Assembly: GCA_029204225.1 (NCBI GenBank)
Contig: CM055112.1
Span: 27,797,063-27,861,062 of the forward strand
DNA from: Diphasiastrum complanatum
Lineage: Eukaryota > Streptophyta > Lycopodiopsida > Lycopodiales > Lycopodiaceae
Reading direction: 5' to 3'
Length of the DNA: 64,000 nt
A program made the translations under genes and the position numbers. Of the stretch, positions 33,037-46,330 are shown in pieces; the first letter of the stretch is position 1, and each line of letters opens with the position of its first letter. The notes beneath the pieces were generated by a model. The model ran no database searches. It saw only the letters and a list, made by a program, of their open reading frames with translations, and was not told the DNA's origin.

Positions 33037-36000
33037 TCACTCAAGCTCCCGCAAGAAATCTTGATTATCAACAAAAACCTGCAAAGAAAGCCCATGATGA
33101 GATATTAGATTACAAACCATAAAAATTACTATAAATGTACTTGATCAACAAATCCTGGTTAATCCATCAGGGGATTAAGCCAATACAATCTTACGCATTT
33201 GCCAAACACGTTTGTTGATGGTTCAATGTGAAAACAAGTATAAATTTCTGAGTCAAATTTATGTATAAAACTGGTAAATGCATGAAAAATTTCAAGTTTG
33301 TGTAGCCTAGGCCCTGTATACTTATTAATCACTATTAGTTGTGAAGTTGTATAGTTGATTAATTGATCATTTCATTGCATGTGGAAACCCTAATGGTTAA
33401 GACTTTTCATTATGTAAAAACCCTAAATCATAAAATCAGAGTGGAGGCAGTAATATGGTAAATGGAACACTTTTGCATAGACTATTGCATTTCTCGAAAA
33501 TCGACTCCAGAGTAACCAATTGATGGATTGTACAACCTTTGTGCCATGTGTTCAACCTACGTGGCTTGCCATGTGGCAGCCTACGACAAGCTTGGCAGAT
33601 AGCAGGGATATGACATGCATATGTGGCCTGCTACACAAAGCCTATGGTAGGCTTATGTGGCTTGCCGCATGGCAAACCCCAAGCCTACATGGTTTGCCAT
33701 GTGGCAGGCCTACATGACAGGCCACAATGAGATGACCTCCGGCCACATTCGATCTCTAATTTTTGAGGGAGAGTTGTTTACTTAAGGGGGCTCTTTATTT
33801 GAGTTCACTTTTAGCCACAACATGATTTTTCTTAGCCACTTTTCAACCATTGACAGATTTTTCTTTACAACCCAAGCTGCCACCTTTTCATTTCCATCCA
33901 TGATTTTCTGCATTTCCTGCTTCCCCTTTTTGTACCATCCTATCATTTACAATCAGTTACACCTTAAAAGAGTTGGCAGTAATTCCGCAAGGATTTCTAC
34001 ATGTTTTCAGCTCAGATTCTATTGCACGTATTCTTACGACATTCTCCTGTCGAAAGTGAGCATGGCATTCAACCCAATTCTTGCTCTGTAAAAATGGACA
34101 TGGTAGAACAAGATTTTAGCTCCATGTTTTAAGCTATATGAGAATTATTTAAATCAATCAATTTGAGAGCTCTTAAGAGGAATCAACCATATGAAAGAGA
34201 AGGAGAGAAAGAGACTCTCATCCATGGAGCATATCACATAACCCCTAAAACTCTACTGTGAAATCCATGCAGGTAAAAGCATGACTATATTTTTGAAGGT
34301 ACAACTTGGCAAGCTGACTAGACTTTGCTGACTGGGAATAATGTGAACATCATACCGTTTTCCAACCATCTGGATCCAAGCAAGCTGTAATTTTAGTATT
34401 AATTCCTGGCAAAGGGCCAGGCTCTCGAGTTATTTTCCCACCCGATATGCGAATTGCCTCAGCAGTCTTATAAACATCATCAGTACTTATAGCAATCTGT
34501 GCACAAATAATGTTTCAGAAGAAGAAAATATACAAACTTGACACCACAAACACCAACTAAATTTTAAGTCTCAATGTTTAAAAATTCCAGAAATGAGTTC
34601 AAAGCTTTCCAAAGATCACAAATCCAGTCCCAAACCGACCCAATTGATAAATGGCAAACAGATCACAAGATCACTAACCACTCTTTCTGTTTTCATAGCC
34701 AGGAAAAAATCAGCAGGAAAGTAAGAAGAGTCCAAGACAACAGAACATCCATGATCGAGTGAACAAAAAAAGCTTATATAGAAGAATGTAGCTTGGATGA
34801 AAACCCAAATGAAATTCTATCACATATATCAACACAAACATCTCTTTCTGCTGGTTAACCAGAATGTTTGGATGCATTGCACAGTGCATGACAAATTCAC
34901 ACGCAAGATTTAGTCCATCCTTTGAGACGCAAAAAGTGTGGCAGCTTAATTGATTTTTAATTTCAGCATACATAAACTAATTGGATCAAGCTTTAAAAAA
35001 CATGATGGATAGAGAAATATTGATGGAGATGACAAGCTCTTACTAGCTTCCACAACCAGAATGGAAGAACTCACATGAGTAAAGGAGAAAGCACACAAGA
35101 AGCTCAGACTTTAATGAAATGGATAGCAAAGTACAAGAGAAAATACAATACAAGACTGTCTCCATACTAGCTGGAATCTCTCACAGCATGTAGGCCCTCA
35201 GGACATTAATCACTGATCCAAAACTAGTAGCTCGAGTTTGGGGGTACAAGTTATTTTCACTTTATCAAGCTCCCATACAAAAGTACATTCAAATACAGCA
35301 TAGATTTGTTTTGACATTGTTTTGATTTTAGCTTCTAGACTATGTAAAAAAAAAGCTTATTTTTGGCTAGAAATGGATTGCAAGAGCTATGTCATAGCAA
35401 AATCAGAACTGTAAAAGGCTGGTTCAGGTGGATTTAAGGTTTAGAAGATCAGTGGGTGCTTGCATGAGGGAACTATGTGTCCAAACATGTGGAAAAACCC
35501 GAAAATAAAAAAAGAATATTGTTTAAAGGTTTTTTCATGTTTTCAAAGGACAGAATAGGTTGATTGCTTGTAAATTTTGCATGCGTGTTCTTCAACATCA
35601 TCTGAAGCTGTCTTTTTAGTATGAGCAGAAGGAACGAGCTGTAGAGGCCATGCAAGGCCGAAAACGCGCTGAAAAGTTGATGATTTTCATGGTTTTTTGG
35701 TGATTTGATTCTTCAGAACTATAAAGGGATCGTGGACAAAACTGAAATTTAATTTTTGGTTACGAGTGGCTATTTAGTAAATCGCCAGACAATTGATTTT
35801 AAGAAGCATGCTCTCACTTTCAAGGAGGGTGATAAAGTGGCTACATTTTTTGGAAGTAATTTTATTCATCCGTCAAATATGATTTCTAATGTTAATATAA
35901 TGGAGGCATTTGATGATTCATAGTATGAAGTTTTCTCTATGTTGGAAAAACCTATTTTGGAATTTTCTAAAATTTATATAAATGTAGATCATGAACAAAC

Positions 36001-38770
36001 AATGAAATATCATATCAGAAGTGAATTTCATGATGTCTTTCCAAATGAACTACCTCTTGGTTTAGCACTATCTCTAGACAACCTTATAGGTTTCTTCAAA
36101 AGGAGGAGATCGAAATTACAAATCAAATAGAAAACTATTTGAGGATGGGACATATCCAACCCAATCACCATGGAGCGCCCCTGTTCTTTTAAAAGCGAAG
36201 AAGGATGGAGGTTTTTGGATGTGTTGATTACAAGGGATGCAATAAAGTAACTATTAAAAATAAATATCCTTTACCTAGGATGGATGACCTGATAGATTGC
36301 TTAGGTGAGGACAAATACTTGACTAATATTGATCTTAGAATAGGGTACCATCAAATAAGAATTAAGTTGGAATATGTGTAGAAAACTGGATTTCATACAA
36401 GATTTGGTCATTACGAGTTCTTAGTTTGAAATTTGGGTTAACAAAAACGCTCCAACAACGTTACAACGAATGATGAATGATTTATTTCGTCCATATTTGG
36501 GGTAGTGTTTTTTGATGATATTCTTGTATACAATAGAACCTTCAAGGAACATGTAGAACATATCAAAACTGCCTTGATGAAACTCCTTTAGGAGTTACTC
36601 TACACTAAAGAATCAAATGTGAATTCTTTGAGCATGAGTTGGTTTACCTAGATCATAAGACAATTGCTCATGGGATCAAAATTGACGAGATAAAATCAAG
36701 GTGGTTGTTGATGGGCCAATTCTGAAAACTATTAGACAAGTCAAATCATTTCTCGGATTTACAGTTTTCTATTGAAAATTTATTGCCAAGGTTGTAGCTC
36801 CACTCACTAATCTGACAAAAGGTGTTGTGAACAAAAGGAAAAAGAGGAATCAACCTAGTTGGAACAAGGAACAAGCCCTGATTGTTTCATCTCCCGTATT
36901 ATAGATTGCAGTTCCACCTTATGTCATTAGAATTGACACAGGTGATACTGCAACTGGAGCAGAAGAGGTGGAGGTGGTGGTGCATCTGTCTTCTTGTTGC
37001 TTTCTCTTATTCCTTTTGGCAGCCATGGACACTACCATTTGGTTTGTGAAGAGACAGCAACTTGTATCTACCTTCCTTGAGTTTCTTTTGATCTTTATCA
37101 TATCACTCTTTCTTAATTCACCTCTCTTGCTTTTGTAAATGGATCCTAATCCTACCACACAGCCTACCTAAGAGGCCTTTAGTCGAACATCTGTTCTAGA
37201 TGTAAGCTGTAGTGGAAACAACTTCAGCCCAGAAGTGCTTAGGTAGTGATGCGTGAGCAAGCATGCACTTGGCTAATTCGTCTAAGGTACGGTTCTAATG
37301 TTCTGAAGAGGTTGAATGCCTTTGATTTATGCTTGATGAATATACAGTTGTTATTCTAGAATATTCATCAATAAAGGTAATGAAAAATCTGGTACCTTTC
37401 AATAAAAAAGTTAAAAATTGGGCCACATATGTCTGTATGTACAATGTCTAACAAATCTTTAGCTAGCCGGCTGTCCGATAATGCAATCCTGGCAGACAAG
37501 GAGTTCGACTTTCCTATCTGGATGGTCGAGATCAAGTACGATAGCATGATTTAAATGACCAAGTCTATAATGCCAAAGTAATCCTTTATTGATGTGAACA
37601 GAAGTATTCAGAGCTTGATTAGTAGCAGAATAAAAGTGAATCTATACAAAGTATCAGATAACTTAAAGAAGCTTTGAGACCATGTTGGGAAAATTTGAGT
37701 GGAATGAATCCCTTGGTGCATGTGCTACGCTATCGAATCGAATTAGGATGGTGAGTCAAATGACTCGATGATTCTACTTGATTTTGACTTCAAAGTCATC
37801 TGAATCGATAGGGTCGATTACGTAGACAAACACAAAGTAATGACTGTTAGTTGAGCAGTTCAGACATATATGTAAGAGAGCAACATCAGACAATCACAAG
37901 AAATGACAAGCACAAGACAATTGCGGTAGTACCGCGTGCTTGAAACTAGCTCGTAGTTCTATAACAGCTTCGATGATTCGAAGATCAGTTGATAGCTTAT
38001 TTTGACTCTCAGTTTAAATCTAATTGATGTAGTGACATCTACACTGTACTTGCTGCTTAATTACAATGATTATCAAATTCCGAATGTTCGCTGATGGATT
38101 GATCATCTAGTGCTTGATATGTATATTGACTATTTGATTATTATAGACATATATACAAATGCATAAAGACGTTGAGCTTATGTTGTCTGAGATTTACCTG
38201 GATCATGGCTGTCGCTATTTAGACAGGTGGTGATCGTGGCTCCTGTCATTGTCAAAACAGTTGCACAATGCAGTAACTAGCTAGTATAGGTGACTAGCTT
38301 ATTTAGAGTGGTACCACGTCAGCAAGGTAGTCGACAGTTTGTCGATTAGAGTCAAAGTCGCATAGGTTGGAGTTGAGGTTGGCAAAGGTTCGAAGGTTCA
38401 AATGTCCGATTTGATAATTGTTTGAATCGAACATTCAAGCATTCGTCGATAGTCGACACTCAATACTCCTTTAATAGTTCAACCTTCCTCAATAGTTTGA
38501 CTGTCGTGTAGGTACCTATCTTCGATTCTCATGTATTTTTGCAGACTGTAATTAATAACCTTGTGAGGACCCAATCACACATTTAATGACATGTGGAGCT
38601 ATTGCATGGTTTAGGACAATTATTGGCATGATGTACAACATCAATAGTAATGACTTACATGCATAGGAATGCAGTAGGCTTGCATGGGCACATGCACAGG
38701 CACTACATGGTCTATGTATGCCTATAGAAACTTGCCCTAATACCATTTTCTATTGTGTGATTGATTGTGA

Positions 38771-38809
<39 letters not shown>

Positions 38810-41800
38810 ATCAACATCCTAGCCTGTGGCTTGGGGTGAGGCTATGGGAGATTGATCGATAGCTTCTTCTTGGTCGGGCGGTTTGGCTTCACAATTATTC
38901 CTTTGTCTATCTTGTAAGCAGGATCTTGAGGTGCTTCTCCTTACACTTGGTCTCCTCTGCCTTGCTTAGTTTGATCATTGATGATGAAACTCTCTTAGTT
39001 TGATCACTTTGACGAAAGATCCTCCTGCCCAGGGTCTGAACCACTTTCGTCGACAAACTATCAAGAAAGTTTCCTACAGCATATGCAACCAATCTTGGCA
39101 TACAATTTGTGGGAAGATCTTGTGTTCTAAGCCCTTTAGAGTAATACAAATTGTCTCCTACAAAACCTTGCTATTAGAGAGTGCATCATCCTAGAAGCTC
39201 ACGATGTGCTCTTGGGCACAACTGAACCAGAGCTTCTAAAAATGTCAAGATATTCATTTGAACAAATGTCCTAACACTTATAAACCAAAAGGGCATGTCG
39301 TACCAGAGATACCATGACTGGAATCAAGCCTTCGACTTGCAGCTCATAAAAACCTCACTCTTTGCAGCTATTGCAATCATTACGCACAAGGAGGTGCTTG
39401 TAGGGCTCTACAAATTAATCACTAAAATATGATAAAAGATGCATAAAAACAATGTGACTTTTCATTGAAAGAAAAGACAATTAACAAGCATTTTTTTTGC
39501 TTTACAGCAAAAACCTTCAAACAGCTGTAAATCTCGTAAACCAGAAACCAAACTTTCACCTTACCTGCGCATAGCCCTTTCCTTTTTCATACTCTGACAC
39601 ACCATAATTGTATGTGAGCTCCAAGACTGTCGTCTTATCTTCCGAACCGTAACCAATTATGGCAATTGTGTACTGCAAAAATGATGGAAAAGGATATATA
39701 CAATAGACACTAGATAAATGCTCATACTTTACATGTTAGCCTTTAACCTGATGCTGCTCCTAGAGACATCCGAAATAATGGATAATTCTAGCTGACTCAT
39801 GATATCACCAACTAAACAAGTGAGATACTGCTGTTTTCTAAAAACTGGAACTTCAAATTACCTTGTGCTCAGGGTTGTCACGTTTACGAAGCAGCTTCAT
39901 GCCAAAAGCCTTGACAACAATCATGAGGTCAGTCATCTTCAAATTACCACATGCTGAGAAGCAATCAAGAGGTGTTTAACACCATTGCCTAGTTCCCTAT
40001 AGGCTATCGACACATCAACCAGATTACTTGTATATAAAACTCTGAACTTAGTGAACTCACTTTCTCATAAAAGTTAATGGAACGATCTAAATCTCCAACC
40101 CGAAGCATCACTTGGCACAGAGGCTCAGTTGTAGGATCCCTCTGAATCAGCTCAAACTTATAACCGTCAGGATCCTCTACAAATGCATTTACAGAGCTTC
40201 CTCCTTCAAGTGGACCTGGTTCACGAGTGACCTTTCCACCCTTTGCCTTGGTAAGCTCTACTGTCTTATAAACCTGAATGATCAATAGCAGGTCAGATAA
40301 TGACATTCTGAACGCTATTCTCAAGCAGGAAGGGAAGTATGACTATATCACTTATAAGAACATCTTGGCAGTTGCAACTTCCCAATTCTTGACCAGGTAA
40401 TATGTCGAGCAATCCTACAACAGAGAACTACATATCCTCGCATGCAACAGATTATGTAAGGTTTTGTATTGATTTAAACTCCTAAGACTAATAAACATAT
40501 TCAGCTGACCTTACGATACCACATGGAATCTTCAAATATACTTTGCAGAAATAGTTTAAAAGTAGAAAAGGAACAAAGATAATAAAAGCTAGCAAGCTGA
40601 AATGTATTAGCATGCTGATTCAGTAAAAATTGTTTGCCTTCAACCTGAAATAAATGAAAAGTTTGTTACACAAGAACATATCATATACTGACAAACTTAC
40701 ATCTTCAACTGCAATGCCGAAGTGTCCAAAGCCGGTCCCCAAGTCATACTTATCCACTCCATAATCTGCTAGTTCTAAAGCGAGTGAGAATTTTCCACAT
40801 GCATCCCTAACTTATATCTGTCCACCTATAATCTGATCATCCTTACCATAGAGACGTTTAAATAAATGGGAATTTCAGAACATCAGTAAACCCCATTCCA
40901 AAACAATAATGATCTCAAACTTGGATATAAACATTTGAGAAATGTAGTCCAGCTCAATGTCATTGTGCAACTTACTATAGGTCAGTTCAACAACAAAGTG
41001 AGTCTCCTCTGGACCATAACCAAGAAAAGCATTAGTATATCTCTCTTCTGGAAGGTCCCTTTTTCTCAGAAGTTTCATCCCCAAACATTCTGTGTAAAAT
41101 CTGCACTAGCCATAACCAAGAATGGCATTAGTATATCTCTCTTCTGGAAGGTCCTCCTTTCTCAGAAGTTTCATCCCCCAACATTTTGTATAAAATCTGC
41201 AATAGCCAGGATAAAGATCACTTCCTCTAAACAAAAATAAACATCTCACAAGAAACACCTATAGCTATGATAGTACTCTTAGATGTTGACCAGGCCCTAG
41301 ACAACAAAATATGCAATACCAATTTTCAAGTGGAAAGACCTCACCTAAGCCCATCAGAAGAGGAACTATTAGCCTTGAATCTCAACCTTTGAAAACAAGA
41401 TATAGAAATAGAACACGATTTGATGACACCAAACTGAAAATAAGTTCCAATTAGCAAAGCAATCATACTTGATTGTCTTGTCCAAATCACCAACACGATA
41501 CACAACGTGAAGCATGCGACGTTCATCCTTCTGGGCCCACTCCCAGAGGCTATCTTTACTAAGAGCGCCAGCAGCCCGTGTCGTTGCCATGTTGTTGCAG
41601 ACTCTGTACTGATAAGCTCCGCCAAGTATAGAAAATCTTCCTGGTAAATGACCTGCAATTCAAAACAGTTACTTATATCTTGAACTTACAGTTTGAAGAT
41701 TCATCCTTCCAAAAACATGTAGAAATTCTAAAAGCAGGCCTCTAGTACAGATGCAGCATGCATTATTATGACTCCACAAAAAAGGAAGATCTCTTCTAGC

Positions 41801-43459
41801 AATAATGTTCTCCTATTTGGTGAAACAGAAAAGCTACATACAGTAATATCAGACCCGCTAATTGGTGCTTTCTTTTGTTACTGTGTTGAAGTAGGCTTCC
41901 ATCATATCTAAAGGAGAATCTTAATCTGCAAAGATAAAGACCCCGTGAAATGCAGAGATTTCAAAAATGATTCTACAAGAAACGTTCTGTGTGTTTAGGG
42001 GAAATCAGAACAATACAATCACTTGTGTTTTGACCTACATTGCCTTATTGCATGACTAAAACTTAAGAACAGATTCACTCTCACAGTCTATACGGTGCAA
42101 TATTACAGATGCACAATGAGTTACTATACCAGTTTTAAAAGTTCCAATGTCTCATGTCTTAAAGGCAAGGAGGGAATGATATACATAGCAGACGGTACCC
42201 TGAAACTTTGGCTCATCACTTTGGCGAGTCAAGCAGCAGCTTCAAAACAGCACAGTAACTACTAACATCTCATCTTTGTAAACCCTGCTTGATGTTAAAA
42301 AAACATTTATCACCAGAGTAAAAAGAGTATAGATCACTAACAAATTATCTTCCTAACATTGTTCACATGTGCTCTGGTGAATTGCTTCGATATATTTCAG
42401 AAAGACAAGTATACTTTCTGCGACTTGGTGATCAAGTCAACAGTTAATAATAGCTGTTCAGGGATGCTCAAATATCCAATTGTTCAAATGCTGCTCCTCA
42501 ACAAAATAGCCAAAGTTCCTAGGTTCAAAAAAGTTCTACACAAAAATATTGCGCTGGAACAAGTCCAATTCCTGCAAAGCGTTTCAGCTATTCTTCATCA
42601 CTTCTACATGGATTTATAAAATAGTGTAAGGAAGGTCATCATGATCAGAGGCCCCACAAAGACGAACAAGCGGCTCTTCTTAAAATGATTGAAATTGAAA
42701 ATAGCAGCAACTAATTACTTTCCTTAAGCAGATAAAAGCTCTACTCACTAAAAGCAATTGGACTTTCGATATTTGAGAGTCTCGATTCAAATTGAACTAT
42801 AACATGACATGATTTTCTCAAAGGTTATGCGTGCCACATGTTTGAGCAGCTAAATGTCCCACTTAAATTGGATCCGCCGAAATTTAATAAACTCATAAAG
42901 ACAAAAGATAGTCTCAGTGCATCACAACTGGCTGAAATTTTGGTAGAAAAAACCAGGTTCTAATGAAGATTCTCCAAAAACCTTCTTCCAGGCCAGAAAA
43001 CAAAAATTACGATCAATAATAACACATGCGCAGCGTATTAGAATTGTCCGAACCAAAGCTGTGAAGCTATCCACGCAAATCTCAATAGAAAGGGCGCCAA
43101 TCAAAAACCACTAAAAGTGACATTTACTTGCGATCCAGCACATGTAACACACATATGTTTCAATAGAGAAAAAGAACCAAAACAAGTCAGTCGACAAATC
43201 GAACACGCCAGACTCTTCATCACAGACACAGCAAGCAATTTCTAACGAATTATATTTTCATTTCACTTGTTCAGGGTGTTTCAAGACTGGAAGATGAGAG
43301 CGTACATGGAGGAAGCAAAGGCGGGATTCGAAGAGGATTAGCAGAGAAGCAGCAAGCAACCAATCTTGTGTGCTGCAGCTGCTGCTGTTGCTGATGTCTT
43401 GCGAGGAAGGACACGGCACGATGCACCAGCATCGGCGATGGCGTGAAATGCAAAGCCAT
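33037..43459 (-). CDS. GLYI: Glyoxalase I (lactoylglutathione lyase), two-domain plant type
   Basis: Converts the methylglyoxal-glutathione hemithioacetal to S-lactoylglutathione. Core exons (minus): 41652-41469, 41100-40976, 40765-40701, 40273-40061, 39909-39862, 39672-39565, 34496-34356 and 33078-33037. All have GT/AG borders and consistent phases. From the ATG at 41590 the core is 287 aa, normal for plant enzymes. The N-domain has [24 protein letters not shown] and KFELIQ, so the metal ligands His, Glu, His and Glu are present. The C-domain has [25 protein letters not shown] and LDPDGWK. In the first core exon the frame is open upstream of that ATG, consistent with an N-terminal extension encoded by an exon at 43459. 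The joining donor is unresolved. The 5-kb intron (39564-34497) holds transposon fragments. Confidence in identity is very high. Confidence 0.95.
33530..33725. repeat. Intronic repeat of a TGGCTTGCC-CATGTGGCA motif
   Basis: In the last glyoxalase intron, phrases such as GTGGCTTGCCATGTGGCA, TGTGGCTTGCCGCATGGCA and ATGGTTTGCCATGTGGCA recur about four times. Half of each is close to the inverse of the other half (TGCCATG/CATGGCA). Confidence 0.6.
35760..36960 (+). pseudogene. Ty3/gypsy reverse transcriptase fragment in an intron
   Basis: Lies antisense to glyoxalase in its largest intron. Broken frames give the pre-RT block [48 protein letters not shown] and, after the active-site region, VKSFLGFT and APLTNLTK at the start of RNase H. 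Many stops and frameshifts. No LTRs seen. Confidence 0.8.
37150..37683 (-). pseudogene. Copia integrase fragment with nearby PBS
   Basis: Minus strand encodes [13 protein letters not shown] with CQDC downstream (pre-integrase zinc-binding region), [10 protein letters not shown] of the core, and [10 protein letters not shown] of the later integrase. TGGTCTCAAAGC at about 37672-37683 resembles the initiator-Met PBS with a few changes, and a TGTTGGGAAAATTT LTR-like end adjoins it. So leader and gag appear deleted. It sits in the glyoxalase intron in the same orientation as the gene. Confidence 0.65.
37684..38581 (-). repeat. Possible copia LTR, minus orientation
   Basis: Bounded by TGTTGGG at 37684, next to the PBS-like site, and a possible end CCCAATCACACA near 38581. 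There is no second copy in the window to confirm the limits. Confidence 0.3.
38774..38807. repeat. (CT)n microsatellite
   Basis: About 17 CT units in the glyoxalase intron. Confidence 0.9.
40806..40836 (-). pseudogene. Short degenerate copy of the next glyoxalase exon
   Basis: The minus strand reads CAGATTATAGGTGGACAGAT, closely resembling the acceptor and start of exon 40765-40701 (CAGATTATGGAGTGGATAAG). It has small indels. It suggests a second, older local duplication in the same region. Confidence 0.45.
41101..41196 (-). repeat. Partial tandem duplication of a glyoxalase exon
   Basis: A 96-bp unit, containing the splice acceptor and first ~86 nt of exon 41100-40976, is repeated immediately upstream at ~90% identity (both contain CTTCCAGAAGAGAGATATAC). 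The upstream copy has no donor. If joined to the preceding exon it would read in frame to GYG and then meet TAG, so including it would truncate the enzyme. It is probably a decoy exon. Confidence 0.85.
43271..43459 (-). CDS. GLYI: First exon of glyoxalase I: probable organelle presequence
   Basis: An ATG in good context (GAGCATGGCT, 43459) starts a Ser/Arg/His/Gln-rich, acid-poor peptide ([20 protein letters not shown]...), typical of plastid or mitochondrial targeting. Another in-frame ATG lies at 43477. The frame stops at about 43271, so splicing must occur before then. Candidate donors that keep phase with the next exon (41652, which needs one leading base) are TCCA|GTCTTG and CCAT|GTACGC, both weak. 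An additional small exon in the 1.6-kb intron is possible. Confidence 0.6.
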   Translation of the reverse strand: MALHFTPSPMLVHRAVSFLARHQQQQQLQHTRLVACCFSANPLRIPPLLPPCTLSSSSLETP

Positions 43460-44179
43460 GCTCGCGAGAGTACGCATTATTTACAAACGGCGATGCATCG
43501 CTCAGATTTTCTGCTGTTCTTGCTCGAGTGCAGCAGCATGAAGCTGCCCTTGCTCCTCCTCAGTCTCTATCCTTCTCCTCGTGTCTATCGTGGAAAGCAC
43601 CATTTTGCCACCTCTTTTCACGGGATAAACCCACCTCTAGGCCTCATTCCACCCTTTTGTGCCCTGAGAAAATGGTCCCATGCTGATTCTTGTGTGTCAT
43701 CCTTGTTAAGAAAGGATGCCATGAACTTGTCATTGTTTTGTCCCTCGAGTAAAGTCCAGGTGATTAGATCTACATCACTCGCATTTTAAGATGATTAGGA
43801 AATTTTGTTTTTTAATTTAAACTCACCCAACAGAGACTCAGCACCTTTGAGTGAATCAACATGCTAGTGTTATCTCAGCAAAGCTAAAAACGAGTTTCCA
43901 GTGACACCAATTGCTCACTTGGATTTGTCTTTTTGGGAAACTTCAATCATATGTTTTAATTGTTGAGCAACACTGGGTTTTGACTTTTGATGTGTCCCCC
44001 ATCTTAACGTGCAAGATGAATGTGGCGAAATTCCAAAGGCTCTATCAAAAGTTCAATAGTGAGAATCTCAAACATCATCAATGTTGTTATGAGAATTGGA
44101 GATACCCTTGTTTGCTCGTGTGTGCAAAACTTTGCTTGGCTTCGAGCCACCAAGGAGAGAGACAATGTGACATTAACTT

Positions 44180-44186
<7 letters not shown>

Positions 44187-44257
<71 letters not shown>
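44187..44257. repeat. (CT)n microsatellite
   Basis: About 35 CT units upstream of glyoxalase I. The two overlapping plus frames here are Ser-Leu repeats from this tract. Confidence 0.95.
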
Positions 44258-44260
<3 letters not shown>

Positions 44261-44854
44261 TGGTTCTTTGCGTTAAAATGCTCCGCTACACTACGCACAC
44301 TTTTACTACAACACATGACGATCGTCACTTCGAAAATAAGGTCCTATACCCATACCATATTTGACCTTTCTTCTTTTTTTTTAAATCTCCCCTTTAAAAA
44401 AAAAAGTTACATGCTCTATGAAGTTTTTAAAGCTTAGTCGCAACTTATGGACAGAAGTAGTAGCTTCTCCCTCAAGTTACATTTGCTTTCTAAGAAGCTT
44501 CATGACCTACTACTATATATACAAGACAGTTTAGTCTACATTTTCTACACCAAACTATGGAGATTGTTCACCACAGCTCTTCTTGAGACAACGCCCTGAC
44601 AACCTTCTTTCTATCGCAATTTTCATACGGTAAGAGACTCATATCTACTTTACTTCTGCTATGAATGTTCTATATGTTGGATTAGTCTCCTTCTTACTAT
44701 TCGACTAATCGGTTTTAATCTTCATCCATTGTGTATCCAGTTCTGCGGTTTTTCCCGTGTCTTTACACAGTGTGCAGATTTACAAGTGTTTTTACACAGT
44801 TAGCAGAAACACACGGAGTTTGACAACAATGTCGTCTTTTTCGCATTTTTTGCC

Positions 44855-45275
44855 TGTTAGGATTTGTGAGTAAATATGTAAAGTCACATTTTTCGCATTT
44901 TTTCAAAGTGCCTCAAATATTAAGGAAATGACTCTGGCAAATTGTGGGGCTACCCTAAATGAGATTTAAGGACACTGTCGAGTTTTTCGCACAAAGCCGA
45001 CACTGTCGCCTTTTTGCGACACAGTCGCCTGTGGTAGTTTTGGTTCATTTATGCAGAGTGACAGTTCTAGTTCATTTATGCAGATAGACTGTTTACGACC
45101 AATTTCCACCGCTTATCAGCAGTCAATGACAAGGAACCAGATGAATGCCAGCATATACCAGCCAAATGGCAATCACATTTGACGACCTAATTGCTTAGTA
45201 TATATAGTTGTTCATATTCATACATCTCATTATCAAAATTATCAAAGAAGAAGTTCAGCAAGCATTTGAATAGTT

Positions 45276-45309
<34 letters not shown>

Positions 45310-45893
45310 CCTATTAGCTTGAACACTCCTGAGCATTCTAGCTCACGTCTTAGAGTGGTTTTAGAGATTGCTATTGTGCTTACTGCTTATCAACATTGCG
45401 CTTAATTTAGACTTTCACTTTAGCTGCTCAGAAATAGCTTAGAGTACGCGACTTCAATCCGCAATATATTGTACTCATTTACTTCTGTTTCGCTTTCATA
45501 CTGAATCAATACTATCTTCTATTGTGTTCAGGTTCGTCTCAGAATGTATGCGTTTTTGTAGTTCTTCGCGACTAATTATTTGTCTAGTGATTCGTGGCAA
45601 ATTATTTGTCTAGCAATTCGCGACAAAATATTTGTCTGATAATTCAATGCTTAATGTTTGGCTACGAAATCACTGTAGTACCAATGATTTCAAAGTTAGT
45701 TATTGTAAGATCGAACATGATTTCTATCACTATTGTTTTGTTCAAAATTGATAGGCGTAGTCATGCATAGAGAAAGAGAAAGATACTTTATTCCGCTACG
45801 CACGATAATTTTTCTTTCTTGTCATTCGAATATTTTTCATTTGAGTTCGTTTCTTTTCGAGTTCGACCTATCTTTCACACATCTCTTTCCGAC
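44855..45893 (+). repeat. Copia LTR candidate (~1.04 kb)
   Basis: Ends TTTCCGACA directly before a perfect PBS. A TGTTAGGATTTG at 44855 is a plausible start, by likeness to 26107. Inside are a (CT)n run (about 45280-45306) and a ~30-bp unit with AATTATTTGTCTAG in three diverged copies (45560-45650). Confidence 0.55.
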
Positions 45894-46330
45894 ATGGTAT
45901 CAGAGCGAAAGCTCTAATACTTGATATCTTTCGCGATATCAAATTGATATCATATTCTTCAGTTTCTTTCAATCTTTCAGTATCAGAGAATTGATTTCCT
46001 GTTTGTTGGCGTTACTACATCTTAGCGTCATCGATACAAGCATACTAAGTTCTAGATGGATTCTCAAAGTAAAGCTGGTCTTATTGCAGACAAGCTGAAT
46101 GGATCCAATTATCATTTGTGGAAATTTAAGATGAAGACCTTGTTAATCGCGAACGAGTTCTGGGATGTTGTTACAGGTACAGAAGTAAAACCTGAAGACG
46201 ACACAAAAGACTCAAAGTGGAAATCGAAGAATGGTAAAGCTTTCGCGCTTATTATCCTCAATATATCATATACACAGATTGGACACATAGTTGAAGCTAA
46301 AACTTAAAAAGACATTTGGAAATTCTGAAC
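45894..46330 (+). pseudogene. Copia PBS and Gag N-terminus
   Basis: TGGTATCAGAGC (45894-45905) is the initiator-Met PBS. From ATG 46056, 83 codons encode a copia Gag start: LNGSNYHLWKFKMKTLL is the conserved N-terminal block. A stop follows and the frame remains recognisable to about 46330, where similarity ends. The lineage resembles 23745-26106. The rest of the element is not here. Confidence 0.75.

Noticed and set aside
43370-43789. 139-aa plus-strand frame
   Set aside because: Antisense to the glyoxalase first exon and its upstream region; no domain, and the minus strand explains the sequence.
43911-44364. Two plus-strand frames with Ser-Leu tails
   Set aside because: Their length comes from the (CT)n tract at 44187-44257.
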